A DNA stretch of 64,000 nucleotides, from the NCBI RefSeq assembly GCF_009650765.1, contig NZ_CP045740.1:3100001-3164000 (forward strand). Direction: 5' to 3'. The translations under genes were made by a program, and so were the position numbers. Source of the stretch: Streptomyces sp. SUK 48. GTDB taxonomy: Bacteria > Actinomycetota > Actinomycetes > Streptomycetales > Streptomycetaceae. Below the pieces are notes generated by a model. That model was given only the letters and a program-made list of their open reading frames with translations, was not told where the DNA came from and ran no database searches. Shown here in pieces: positions 33,150-42,505 of the stretch. Each line of letters opens with the position of its first letter. The first letter of the stretch is position 1.

Positions 33150-35633
33150 GCCCCATGCCGCGCTGAGCAACTGCACCAGTTGCAGCCCCCGTCCGCCCTC
33201 GTCCGTGTCCCGGGCCCGCCGGCGCCGGGGCTGCACGAGCCCGCCGTCCCAGACCTCGCACACCAGCGTGCGGTCCAGCAGCAGCCGTAGCCTGATCTCC
33301 CCCTCGCCGTACCGCAGCGCGTTCGTCACCAGCTCGCTGACCAGCAGCTCCGTCGTGTCGACCAGCGCTTCGAGGCCCCAGTCGAGCAACCGCGCGCGGG
33401 CGTGCTCCCGCGCCCGCCCCACGCTCCGCGGCTCCCGCGGCAGCGTCCAGTCGCCGACGGAGTCCGCCGGCAGCCCCTGCACCCGGGCCATCAGCAGCGC
33501 GATGTCGTCCTCGCCGTGGTGCGTGTCGAGCGTGCTGAGCACGTGGTCGCAGACATCCTCCAGCGGCCGCGCCGGATCGGTGAGCGCGCCGACGAACGCG
33601 TGCAGCCCCTCGTCCAGCGGGTGGTCCCGGGACTCCACCAGACCGTCCGTGTACAGCGCGAGCAGCGCGCCCTCGGGCAGCTCGACCTCCACCTCCTCGA
33701 AGGGCTCGCCCCCCACCCCGAGCGGCATCCCGGGCGGCACGTCCAGCATCAGCGCGGGCTCACCCGGTTCCACCAGCACCGGCGGCAGATGACCGGCGTT
33801 GGCGAACGTACATCGCCGGGTCACCGAGTCGTACACGGCGTACACGCAGGTCGCGAGGTACACCTCGGACAGGTCCGCGTCCCTGGGCTGCCGCGCCGTG
33901 CGCGTCGCCTGCTGCACACCGCCCGGCGTGCCGAGCCCGCGCGCGATCTCGTCCAACGCGGAGAGAACCTCGGCCGGTTCGAGATCGAGCAGCGCCAAGG
34001 TCCGTACGGCTGTGCGCAGTTCACCCATCGCGACCGCCGCCCGCAGTCCGCGCCCCATCACGTCGCCCACCACCAACGCCGTGCGGTGGCCGGGCAGTTC
34101 GATGACGTCGAACCAGTCGCCGCCGACCTCGGTCGCCGCGTTGCCGGGCAGATAGCGGCAGGCGATGTCCAGCCCGGACGCCTCGGGGTCGCCCGGCGGC
34201 AGCAGCGAGCGCTGGAGGATCAGCGCGCGTTCGTGCTCCCGGCGGTACAGCCGCGCGTTGTCGATGCAGACCGCGGCGCGCGCGGCGAGTTCCACCGCGA
34301 GGTCCCGGTCCCGCTCCCCGAACGGCTCGCTGCCCTTGGTCCGCGCGAACCGTACGAGTCCCACCACCGTGTCGTGCGCCACCATCGGCACGGCCAGCGT
34401 GGACTGCACGAGGCTCCCCTCCTCGGCCGGCACCGCCCGCGGCCGCGCGGTGCGCAGGGCATCCGCGCAGGGGGAGTTGAAGGGGAAGTGGTGTACGGCG
34501 CCGACCTTGACGGTCTCGGCGACCCGGCCCACCGGCGCGTCCGCGACCGCGCTGGCGATGGCGACCCGGCGCAGCTCCGCGCTGCCGTCGGCCATCCCGG
34601 GCGGGGTCTCGTCGCCGGTCAGCAGCCCCTGGTAGAGGTCGACGGTGGCGAGGTCGCAGAAGCCGGGGACGACGACGTCGAGGAGTTCGCGCGCCGTGGT
34701 CTCCAGGTCGAGCGAGTTGCCGATCCGCGCCCCGGCCTCGTTGAGCAGCGCCAGGTTGCGCCGGGCCGCGGCGGCCTCGCGGGCGGCGGCGCGGCGGGAG
34801 GTGACGTCGGTGGCGAGCCAGGCGACGCCGATGGGCCGACCGCTGCCGCTGTGCACGCGATAGAGGTTGACCGACCAGTGCCGGCGCTCCTCGGACCCCG
34901 GGACATGGCCGGTGACATGCATGTCGGTGACGGGGTCGCCGCTCTCCAGCACCCGCCGCAGCGTCGCCGAGACCCGCTCGGCCTCGCCGCGCGGCAGATA
35001 GTCGGACACGCCCTTGCCGCGGTGGTCGTCCGGGGTGCCGCCGAAGACGTTGGCGAACCGCTGGTTCACGCGGCGTACCCGCAGGTCGAAGTCGAGCAGC
35101 AGGAAACCGAAGGGGGATTGTCCGAATATCGCCTGGGACGCGGCGAGATCGGTCTCGATCCTGCGCAGCGTGCGGACGTCCACGACGATGCAGACGGCGG
35201 CGTTCTCGCCCTCCGCGGTCCGGGTCGGCATCACATAGACCTCGGCCAGCCCGTCCGAACCGCGCCCGCCCTGGGGCGGATCCGGCATCCGGAAGGGCAC
35301 GACCCCGGTCCACTCCCGCCCGTCGAGGATCTCGGCCATCTTGCGCTGGCCCTGTTCCCGCAGGTCGGGGTCGATGAACGCCTCGATGGGGTCCATGCCG
35401 ACGGCGCGCGAGGCCGGAATGCCGAAGAGCTGTTCGGCGCGCAGGCTCCACTGGTCCACCAGACCGCCGGGTCCGATGGAGAAGGAGGCCACCTTTATGT
35501 AGTCGTACATGGAGCCGGGCGGACTGCTCTGCCACAGGGCGCCACCGGTCGCCGCCGCACCCGCGGCGGTCTGGTCCCTCGCGCCGTCCGACGGGTCCTC
35601 GGACTCCGTGGCCTTCGCTGGTATCTCGCTCAC
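33045..35633 (-). CDS. PAS-PAS-GAF-PP2C (RsbU/SpoIIE-type) phosphatase with C-terminal HATPase domain
   Basis: This 862-aa protein (GTG 35633; a GGAGGGG site lies upstream) has two PAS domains (about 45-155 and 165-280; VASFSIGPGGLVDQWS, FGFLLLDFDLRVRRVNQRFA), a GAF domain (about 295-470), a SpoIIE-type PP2C domain (about 500-710) with metal-ligand motifs EVGGDWFDV, VVGDVMGRG, LYTDGLVE and GEDDIALL, and an RsbW-like ATPase domain (about 735-850; LLVSELVTNALRYG, DEGGRGLQLVQLL). Such proteins dephosphorylate anti-anti-sigma factors, and the ATPase domain may phosphorylate or bind them, controlling SigB-like sigma factors. PAS/GAF inputs suggest sensing of redox, light or small ligands; the ligand is unknown. 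Confidence 0.9.
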   Translation of the reverse strand: MSEIPAKATESEDPSDGARDQTAAGAAATGGALWQSSPPGSMYDYIKVASFSIGPGGLVDQWSLRAEQLFGIPASRAVGMDPIEAFIDPDLREQGQRKMAEILDGREWTGVVPFRMPDPPQGGRGSDGLAEVYVMPTRTAEGENAAVCIVVDVRTLRRIETDLAASQAIFGQSPFGFLLLDFDLRVRRVNQRFANVFGGTPDDHRGKGVSDYLPRGEAERVSATLRRVLESGDPVTDMHVTGHVPGSEERRHWSVNLYRVHSGSGRPIGVAWLATDVTSRRAAAREAAAARRNLALLNEAGARIGNSLDLETTARELLDVVVPGFCDLATVDLYQGLLTGDETPPGMADGSAELRRVAIASAVADAPVGRVAETVKVGAVHHFPFNSPCADALRTARPRAVPAEEGSLVQSTLAVPMVAHDTVVGLVRFARTKGSEPFGERDRDLAVELAARAAVCIDNARLYRREHERALILQRSLLPPGDPEASGLDIACRYLPGNAATEVGGDWFDVIELPGHRTALVVGDVMGRGLRAAVAMGELRTAVRTLALLDLEPAEVLSALDEIARGLGTPGGVQQATRTARQPRDADLSEVYLATCVYAVYDSVTRRCTFANAGHLPPVLVEPGEPALMLDVPPGMPLGVGGEPFEEVEVELPEGALLALYTDGLVESRDHPLDEGLHAFVGALTDPARPLEDVCDHVLSTLDTHHGEDDIALLMARVQGLPADSVGDWTLPREPRSVGRAREHARARLLDWGLEALVDTTELLVSELVTNALRYGEGEIRLRLLLDRTLVCEVWDGGLVQPRRRRARDTDEGGRGLQLVQLLSAAWGSRRTPRGKTVWFELPLPGAEAVLTDPAEALLSLF

Positions 35634-35951
35634 GCGAACCGTCCCCTCCAGCTCACCGCGCCCGGCACCGGTCACCGGGGGCGGCTGCCCGCAGTATCCA
35701 GTACTACGGCGCCGCGCGACACGGTGTTCACGATCACAGCTCGGTCCAGACGTTTTTCGGACCGCTCCGCGACAACACTTCCACTCTTCTAACCAGGGAA
35801 CACGGCCTCGAATCACACACTCCGGGCCTGTCCGCGAGCCGGGGTCACACGGCGGGCCGTACGGCGGTCCACGTACACCCCCCTCCGCCCCCTCGGGCGC
35901 CCCTGCCTCACCCCGGGCACCCCCGCGCCACCCCAGTGCGCCCCCGGTCCG

Positions 35952-36359
35952 TCATCCGGGCACCGCCAGCTCGAACCAGACGGTCTTTCCGCTCGCGCCG
36001 GGCCGGGTGCCCCAGCGGCGCGAGGACCCCGCGAGCAGCTGGAGGCCGCGCCCGCTCTCGTCCTCGGGCCGGGCGATCCGCTCGCGCGGCGGATCGGGGA
36101 GCGGGTCGGAGACCTCGACCAGCAGGGGGTCGTCGGCGCCGGCCGGCCGTACGAGCCGTACGCCGATGGGGCCGGTGGCGTAGCGCAGCGAGTTGGTGAC
36201 CAGCTCGCTCACCAGCAGCGCGGCGAGATCGGCGACACAGTCGAGGTCCCAGCCGTGCAACTGGCCGCGGACCGCGGTCCGGGCGCTGCGCACGGCGCCC
36301 GGTTCCGCGGGGAAGGTCCACGCGGCGCAGTCGCCATCGGTGTCGATCACGCCGATCAC
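35952..36359 (-). CDS. RsbW-like HATPase_c domain protein (anti-sigma/serine kinase type)
   Basis: This 135-aa protein consists of one GHKL ATPase domain: N-box LLVSELVTNSLRYA, then LVEVSDPLPDPP, G-box ESGRGLQLLAGSSRRWG and the ending GKTVWFELAVPG. It matches the C-terminal ATPase domain of the neighbouring phosphatase (33045-35633), as if derived from it. Stand-alone versions are abundant in Streptomyces and act as anti-sigma factors or switch kinases. The start is GTG 36359, with GTG 36350 as an alternative. A sigma-B-like promoter precedes it (36404-36428). Confidence 0.87.
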   Translation of the reverse strand: MIGVIDTDGDCAAWTFPAEPGAVRSARTAVRGQLHGWDLDCVADLAALLVSELVTNSLRYATGPIGVRLVRPAGADDPLLVEVSDPLPDPPRERIARPEDESGRGLQLLAGSSRRWGTRPGASGKTVWFELAVPG

Positions 36360-36395
36360 TTCCCAGGCCGCGAGCTGTCCGGTTTCGTGGGGTTA

Positions 36396-36428
36396 ATTGG
36401 CCCATACCCGATAAGCGGTGGCCAATAC
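36396..36428 (-). promoter_or_regulatory. Sigma-B-like promoter overlapped by an ATTGGCC/GGCCAAT dyad
   Basis: Read on the minus strand, GTAT (36428-36425), a 15-bp spacer and GGGTAT (36409-36404) fit the Streptomyces sigma-B consensus GNNT-N14-16-GGGTAT/C. The start site would be near 36397, about 38 nt before the RsbW-like gene. A perfect 7-bp inverted repeat, ATTGGCC (36396-36402) with GGCCAAT (36420-36426), covers the promoter and could be an operator. Confidence 0.5.
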
Positions 36429-36532
36429 CGTCCGGACGGCGGGCGTGTGGGTCGAACGGCGTACCCGGGCCGGTACGGCAGGGCCGGACAGCGGCATCGG
36501 ACCGCCGGACGGGGCATCGGACGAGGCCCGGC

Positions 36533-36952
36533 TCAGCGCGCCCCCGCCCCCATCCGCTCGGCGACCTCGCGCACCGCCGGCACATCCTGTTCCAGCCACG
36601 GCACGTCCCACAGCCGCGCCGGGGCCAGCCAGCGCAGTTCGTCGTGGTCCTGGAGGGGCCGGGGCGCGGGCGAGCCGGGGCGCAGCCGAACGGTCCACAC
36701 CCACAGGACGTACGGCTCCCGCAGGGGCCATGCGCCGGGGACGCGTTCCACGGTCTCGGCGTCGACGCCGAGTTCCTCGCGCAGTTCGCGCACCAGGGCG
36801 TCCTCGGGCCGCTCTCCTCGCTCGACCTTGCCGCCGGGCAACTCCCAGCGTCCGGCCAGGTCGGCGGGCGCGCTGCGGCGCGCGGCCAGCAGGCGGCCGC
36901 CGTCGAGCAGGGCGGCGCCGACCACCACGGTCCGTTCGGTCTCGGGCGTCAT
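36533..36952 (-). CDS. Nudix hydrolase, MutT-like (8-oxo-dGTP diphosphatase candidate)
   Basis: The 139-aa protein contains a complete Nudix box at residues 41-63 (GKVERGERPEDALVRELREE then LG, matching GX5EX7REUXEEXGU) preceded by RWELPG, the arrangement of MutT enzymes that clean oxidised nucleotides. The N-terminus (VVVGAALLDGGRLLAARRS) is the usual MutT beta strand. Other Nudix substrates, such as ADP-ribose or dNTPs, are possible. It is followed on the same strand by the RsbW-like gene after 173 bp, which holds that gene's own promoter. Confidence 0.9.
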   Translation of the reverse strand: MTPETERTVVVGAALLDGGRLLAARRSAPADLAGRWELPGGKVERGERPEDALVRELREELGVDAETVERVPGAWPLREPYVLWVWTVRLRPGSPAPRPLQDHDELRWLAPARLWDVPWLEQDVPAVREVAERMGAGAR

Positions 36953-37021
36953 GGAGCGGAGCCTACGGGAGGCTCCGGGGCGCGCGGCGCCACGCCGTCC
37001 GCCCTCCGCGCACCCGGCAGG

Positions 37022-37213
37022 TCAGCCGCGGCCGCCGTCCCCGTTCTGCCCGAGCCGCTCGACCGTGTAGAGCTGCTTGGGCCCGAGGTTCTCGAAGCTG
37101 TCGGCGATCTTCTGCGCCTCGGCCTCGGTCGCGTACCGGCCGACGCGGTAGCGATTGCCGTTGTCGTCCCGCCGTATGACGCTCCAGGGCAGGGAAGCCG
37201 TGCCCTCACTCAT
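37022..37213 (-). CDS. Small SPOR-like protein
   Basis: This 63-aa protein starts MSEGTASLPWSVIRRDDNGNRYRVGRYATEAEAQKIADSFENLG. The pattern of basic/aromatic strand, YATEAEAQ helix and C-terminal strand (KQLYTVERL) is that of small Streptomyces proteins annotated as SPOR-domain-like, similar to sporulation-related peptidoglycan-binding repeats. No export signal is visible, so peptidoglycan binding is doubtful. The open frame extends upstream to 37339, but the ATG at 37213, preceded by a GCGGAG stretch, gives the compact conserved form. Confidence 0.7.
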   Translation of the reverse strand: MSEGTASLPWSVIRRDDNGNRYRVGRYATEAEAQKIADSFENLGPKQLYTVERLGQNGDGGRG

Positions 37214-37593
37214 GATCCGCTCCGCCCCCATCGCGCCCTTCACCCTCTCCGGCATCACGGGACCCCCATCCCGTCCCGGGCCCTTGCCGGGCCCCGCCCA
37301 AGGAAACCGCACTCCGCATATGCCCGAGCGTACGCCCAACCTTTACTCAGCGAATACGCCTTTTCACAAAGAGGTACGCAACCCGCCAGACCGGCGGGGG
37401 CGCGCACGAACGAATGCGCCCTGGGCGCGCGCATCGGGCACACCCCAGGAAAACGGGCACCCACCTGCGAGAACGCCCGGATCGTGGCAGCACCCGCGCC
37501 GCGCGGGGAACGCCACAACCGGCGCACCCGCCTCCCGCACGAGCCCGCGATGTGCGCTACGTCACTCCGCGACCGGCGGGCGGTGTACGGCCC
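37214..37593. promoter_or_regulatory. Gene-free region between SPOR-like and GntR genes
   Basis: This 380-bp stretch has no convincing gene on either strand. On the minus strand TTGTGA (37369-37364), an 18-bp spacer and TAAAGG (37345-37340) form a possible promoter for the SPOR-like gene, with a leader of about 120 nt. Its 3' part is simply downstream of the GntR gene stop at 37594; no strong terminator hairpin was seen. Confidence 0.3.
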
Positions 37594-38346
37594 TCACCGC
37601 ACCGGCAGGTGATACGCCACCCGGTACCGGTCCGCCGGAATGACCACGTCCGCGGTCTCCACCGGCCGCCCGGAGGCGTAGTAGGTGCGCTGCACGACCA
37701 GGACGACATGGCCGGGGACGCCCCCGAGGAGATGCAGCTCCTCGGCGAGACCGGGGCGGGCGCCGACCTCCTCGGTCACGTTGTCCACGATCACGTCGAT
37801 GGCGCGCATGCGCTCGACCACGCCCATCCCGCCGAGCGGACCCTCCTCGGGCAGCATCACCGGGGTGCGGCCGGTGACGGCGAGGGGCTCCCAGGAGGTG
37901 GAGAGCATCATCGGCTCACCGGCCTCACGGAAGAGGTACTTGGTGCGCATGACCCGCTCGCCGATCTCGATCCCGAGCCGCTCGGCGATCGCGGCACCGG
38001 CCTCGGCCTGCCGGCTGCGGGACTCCCAGCTGCCGCGCACCGCGGCGTCGGCCTGCTCCTGCCGGAAGGGGGTGGCGCCGCCGCTGGGGCGGTAGCCGGA
38101 GCGGGACACCCGGCGCGGCACGGGCCGTTCGCGCACATACGTCCCCGAGCCGGAGCGGCCCTCGACCAGACCCTCGGCCATCAGGACCTTGCGGGCCTCC
38201 AGGGCGACGGTGTCCGAGACGCCGTACTCCTCGCGGATGCGGGCCTGCGAGGGGAGCCGGGTGTGGGGCGGCAGTGAACCGTCGACGATCTTCTTGCGGA
38301 GATCACCCGCGACACGCAGATACGCCGGCTGCTCACCGAAAGTCAC
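37594..38346 (-). CDS. GntR family (HutC/UTRA) transcriptional regulator
   Basis: The 250-aa regulator has an N-terminal winged helix (residues about 8-72: LRKKIVDGSLPPHTRLPSQ, EYGVSDTVALEARKVLMAEG, GSGTYV) and a UTRA effector domain (about 95-245) ending VVIPADRYRVAYHLPV. UTRA domains bind small ligands such as sugar phosphates, amino acids or their derivatives, with the released repressor then leaving DNA. The start is GTG 38346; a TACAAT-like -10 (minus strand, 38368-38363) lies very close, giving a leader of only about 10 nt. The target genes are unclear; the divergent serpin gene is the nearest candidate. Confidence 0.9.
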   Translation of the reverse strand: MTFGEQPAYLRVAGDLRKKIVDGSLPPHTRLPSQARIREEYGVSDTVALEARKVLMAEGLVEGRSGSGTYVRERPVPRRVSRSGYRPSGGATPFRQEQADAAVRGSWESRSRQAEAGAAIAERLGIEIGERVMRTKYLFREAGEPMMLSTSWEPLAVTGRTPVMLPEEGPLGGMGVVERMRAIDVIVDNVTEEVGARPGLAEELHLLGGVPGHVVLVVQRTYYASGRPVETADVVIPADRYRVAYHLPVR

Positions 38347-38606
38347 TGGCCGCTCCCATCAGATTGTACAGACAGCAACAGCGTGGCAACCGTGGGTTGA
38401 GCCGTGCAAGCAAAGGCCAGAGATTCACTCGAAGTGATTACATCTGGGCGGGCAAGCCCCCACCCAGCACTTTCTCCCCCACCCGCACCCCCCTTCACAC
38501 CTGCCGGGCGACCCGGACAACTCCGGCCGCCCGAACGGCAGTCCGGGAACACCGGTACCGTGCCTCTTACGACTTGTCGCAGGTAAGCGGGACACAGGGG
38601 GCGGAA

Positions 38607-39839
38607 TTGAAGGTGGAGAACCGGGTCGACGGCGCCGTCGTACGCACGGTGAACGGACTCACCGCGCGCTGGGGCGCCACCGCGCGGGGCGGCACGGTGT
38701 TCTCCGCCGCCGGGGTCTGGCCCCTGCTGGCCCTCCTCGCGGACGGCGCGGCGGGTCCCGCCCGGCAGGAGCTGGCCGACGCGCTGGGCGTGCCCGCGGA
38801 TCAAGCGGCCGTCACCGCGCGGGAGTTGCTCGCGGCCCTGGGCTCGGTGTCGGGCCTGGACGCGGCGCTCGGCCTGTGGACCCAGGCGGAACTGCTGCTG
38901 CGCGAGGAGTGGCTGGCCAAGCTGCCGGCGGCCACCCACGGCTCGTTCGGGGACGACCTCGTCACCGCGCAGGAGCGGATGGACCGCTGGGCGGCCGAGC
39001 GCACCGGCGGACTGGTCGAGCGGATGCCGGTGGCGCTGAACCGGCAGACGCGGATGGTGCTGGCCGGCGCGCTCGCCCTGCACACCACCTGGCGCCAGCC
39101 CTTCACCGAGCAGCCGCTGACCCCGGCGGCGGGCCCCTGGCAGGGCCGCACCCTGCGCGGCCTGCACCGGCGGAGCGTGCGCCCGGACCGGGTCGGCGTG
39201 AGCGGCACCCCGGACGGCTTCGTCACCGCGCTGACGGTCCCCGGCGACAACGGCATCGACGTCCATCTCGTCCTCGGCGAGGAGCGCATGACGCCGGGCC
39301 AGGTCATCGCCGCGGGCGTGGCCGTGGTGGAGCGCACGCTCCCGCTCACGCCGGGCGGCGCCCTGCCGTACGGCGAGGTCGGGCCCGGGCTGCGGGTGGC
39401 GCGAGAACAGTCCGTCACCCCGGAGCCGACGTCCCTGGACGTGCGGACGGTGGCCTACGAGGTCCGCGCGGACCACGATCTGCTCGCCCAGCCCGACCTG
39501 TTCGGCCTCCACACCGCGACCGACCCCCGCTACGGCCACTTCCCGGGCGTGAGCGCCCACCCGCTGGCCGTCTCGGAGGCCCGCCAGTCGTCCGTGACCC
39601 GCTTCGGTGCCCTCGGCTTCCGCGCGGCCACGGTGACGGCCGTGGCCGCGGCACCCGGCGGCGCCCCGCCCCAGCCCCGCTACGAGACCACCGTCGTGCA
39701 CGCCGCCTTCGACCGTCCCTTCGCCTTCCTCGCCGTCGACCGCGACTCCCGCCTGGTCCTGATGTCCGGCTGGATCACCGACCCCTCCCCCTACCCGGCC
39801 CAGGGGTACGCGGGCAGCGCGGGGAGGCCGGGCGTGTGA
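38607..39839 (+). CDS. Serpin family protein (serine protease inhibitor fold)
   Basis: This is a 410-aa protein with serpin landmarks: an N-terminal helix A region (VNGLTARWG), VFSAAGVWPLLALLADGAAG (the usual serpin N-x-x-x-SPxS block, altered), hydrophobic strand segments, and a C-terminal FDRPFAFLAVDRDSRLVLMSGWI block matching the serpin F-x-A-D-H-P-F signature. The reactive-centre loop is expected between about residues 340 and 385 but its hinge is Ala/Gly-rich and hard to place. No signal peptide is visible, so it is probably cytoplasmic. The start is uncertain: TTG 38607 after AGGGGGCGGA is preferred, GTG 38613 is the alternative. Confidence 0.8.
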   Translation: MKVENRVDGAVVRTVNGLTARWGATARGGTVFSAAGVWPLLALLADGAAGPARQELADALGVPADQAAVTARELLAALGSVSGLDAALGLWTQAELLLREEWLAKLPAATHGSFGDDLVTAQERMDRWAAERTGGLVERMPVALNRQTRMVLAGALALHTTWRQPFTEQPLTPAAGPWQGRTLRGLHRRSVRPDRVGVSGTPDGFVTALTVPGDNGIDVHLVLGEERMTPGQVIAAGVAVVERTLPLTPGGALPYGEVGPGLRVAREQSVTPEPTSLDVRTVAYEVRADHDLLAQPDLFGLHTATDPRYGHFPGVSAHPLAVSEARQSSVTRFGALGFRAATVTAVAAAPGGAPPQPRYETTVVHAAFDRPFAFLAVDRDSRLVLMSGWITDPSPYPAQGYAGSAGRPGV

Positions 39840-39851
39840 CGCGCATGGCCG

Positions 39852-39881
39852 AGGGGAGGAGCCCTGTGGGCCCCCTCCCCT
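39852..39881. terminator. Terminator after the serpin gene
   Basis: An imperfect GC-rich hairpin (outer arms 39852-39859 with 39874-39881, inner arms 39861-39864 with 39868-39871, TGT loop) starts 12 bp after the serpin stop. It faces the DUF234 remnant ending at 39925 on the other strand, so it can act bidirectionally. Confidence 0.6.
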
Positions 39882-39924
39882 GCCCCGGCCCCGGCCCGCG
39901 TCGCCGCGTCTGCCGATCCGCCGC

Positions 39925-40368
39925 TCACCGCGGCCATGCGGCCAGCACATCGAAGGGGCCATAGACGGCATCGAGCCCCGGACAGTCGACTCCGCTGCGC
40001 GAGACCGCCACGACGGGGACGGGTTCACCGGTGAGGGCGGCCCGATGCCGAGACAGAGCCGCCAGGTCGTGCCGGTCGAAGGGTGACTGCTCCAGCCACT
40101 TGATGGAACCGACGAAGAGCAGTTCCTTGGCGATGGGGGCCCGGTCCGCCCCGACGATGTCGATCTCGACGTCGTCGGTGCGCGTCCAGTAGCCGCCTAC
40201 CGCGGGGGCTGCCGGGAGACGGTCGTCGGGCAGTGTCCGGGCGAGCGCCTCCCGGACGAGCGGCTCGATCGCCCGGCCGCGCCGGCTGGTCCAGCTCTCC
40301 CGGATCCGTGCGCCAGACGTCTGAGGCAAGACCTCCAGGAGCCTCCTGGACCACTCCGACAGCAGAAA
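39925..40368 (-). pseudogene. Remnant of a DUF234-type AAA ATPase (C-terminal domain only)
   Basis: The frame encodes SEWSRRLLEVLPQTSGARIRESW ... GGYWTRTDDVEIDIVGADR ... ELLFVGSIKWLEQSPFDRHDL and a C-terminal tail, which is the nuclease-like DUF234 domain found at the C-terminus of archaeal-type DEXX-box ATPases (the DVEIDIVG stretch matches its Asp/Glu core). The P-loop ATPase half is missing, and a stop codon closes the frame just upstream, overlapping the end of the toxin gene at 40369. The TTG at 40329 could start a 134-aa product. It is most likely a decayed fragment; translation of the stub is not excluded. Confidence 0.6.
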
Positions 40369-40782
40369 TCAGACCGCCACGAGCCGGACCCGATCGCCGC
40401 ATAGCTTGACCATGTCGTCGATATCGGAGGTCAACATGATCACCGGGCGGTGCTGTCGCCGCGCGGCCTCGGCGACGGCCGCATCGATCGCGTACTTGTG
40501 TCCGTGCAACCCGGCATTCATCAGCAACTTCGAGGCAGCCCTCGCCTCCTCGTCACCGACGGGGACGACCCGAAGTCCGGAAAGCACCCAGTTCAGGCGG
40601 GACTTGTTCGTACGGGCGTGGACGGCTTCGATGATGGTGAGCGCACTGATCACGACCTCCATGCCGCGCGAGCGCGCCTCAGCGATCAGAGCCACCACCT
40701 GTTCTTCGTCAGCGAGCAGCTTCGAGAGTCCCTCGCTGTCGAGGACCAGCGTCCCCTCGTGACTCAGCCTGCGGCGGGCCAC
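40369..40782 (-). CDS. PIN-domain toxin (VapC family)
   Basis: This 137-aa PIN nuclease has the four conserved acidic positions: Asp in LVLDSEGLSKLL, Glu in TIIEAVHA, Asp in YAIDAAVAEAA and Asp in LTSDIDDM. VapC toxins cleave specific RNAs (tRNA or rRNA) and are held inactive by their antitoxin. It starts at GTG 40782, overlapping the antitoxin stop by 19 bp, the standard VapBC arrangement. The 3' end abuts a truncated ATPase remnant, a sign that the locus is a small inserted island. Confidence 0.85.
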   Translation of the reverse strand: MARRRLSHEGTLVLDSEGLSKLLADEEQVVALIAEARSRGMEVVISALTIIEAVHARTNKSRLNWVLSGLRVVPVGDEEARAASKLLMNAGLHGHKYAIDAAVAEAARRQHRPVIMLTSDIDDMVKLCGDRVRLVAV

Positions 40783-41048
40783 TCGCCCTCCTCGGCGAAC
40801 ACCTCGTCGAAGACGTGCCGTGCCCGCTGGCGAGCCTGCTCGGAGACCGGCCCCTTGCGGCTCTCGTAGTCCGCCAGGTACTCGTCCAGGACCTGCCCCC
40901 GCAGCTCACGCTCGACCGCCTCGGCGATGAACGCGGAGAACTCCCGCTTGCCCACCCGAGCCCGGATCGCCTCCGCGGTCCCCTCCGGCAGCGACAAGCT
41001 CACCCGCGTCGCCGGCCCTTCCCCGATGCTGTACGTCGTCTCAGCCAT
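40764..41048 (-). CDS. VapB-type antitoxin
   Basis: This 94-aa protein (MAETTYSIGEGPATRVSLSLPEGTAEAIRARVG) has an N-terminal ribbon-helix-helix-like segment (RVSLSLPEGTAEAIRARVGKREFSAFIAEAVEREL) for DNA binding and an acidic, helical C-terminus (DYESRKGPVSEQARQ ... FDEVFAEEGEWPA) suited to masking the PIN active site. The ATG at 41048 is preferred to an upstream in-frame codon at 41102 because it gives the compact fold. The pair is probably autoregulated from the region just upstream (41049-41100), where a TTGACA box lies close to the start. Confidence 0.82.
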   Translation of the reverse strand: MAETTYSIGEGPATRVSLSLPEGTAEAIRARVGKREFSAFIAEAVERELRGQVLDEYLADYESRKGPVSEQARQRARHVFDEVFAEEGEWPAAG

Positions 41049-41151
41049 GCCCTCGATTGTGTCAAACGAGTAGGAAAAGTGCCAGGTCCGCACTATCTCC
41101 ACAGCTCAGCCGGCGCCCTGCTCGCACAAATCCCAGCACGGGAAAAGACCA

Positions 41152-41179
41152 AGGGCCCGACCCCGAAGAGTCGAGCCCT
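41152..41179 (-). terminator. ychF: Probable terminator of ychF
   Basis: Arms 41152-41161 and 41170-41179 pair at 9 of 10 positions around an 8-nt loop, 50-77 bp past the ychF stop on the minus strand. It insulates ychF from the antitoxin gene downstream. Confidence 0.6.
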
Positions 41180-41228
41180 CTCTGACCTGCATGTTTGCCA
41201 GTTCAGTGACGTGGTGATATATCAGCCG

Positions 41229-42317
<1,089 letters not shown>

Positions 42318-42505
42318 GTTGCGACTTCCCGTGGATGAGAGGGCCAGGAGCTGGGGCTGCCAGGCCCTCGGAGGACACTGGCCGATCCACCAGTCTACGG
42401 CGTTTCGCGCGCCCTCCTCCCGGGAACGTCGCCCACCCGGCCAAGGTCCGCCCATCGGCGTGTCTGGGAGCCGATCAGGCACATAAGCAGACCTAAGTTG
42501 GTCCA

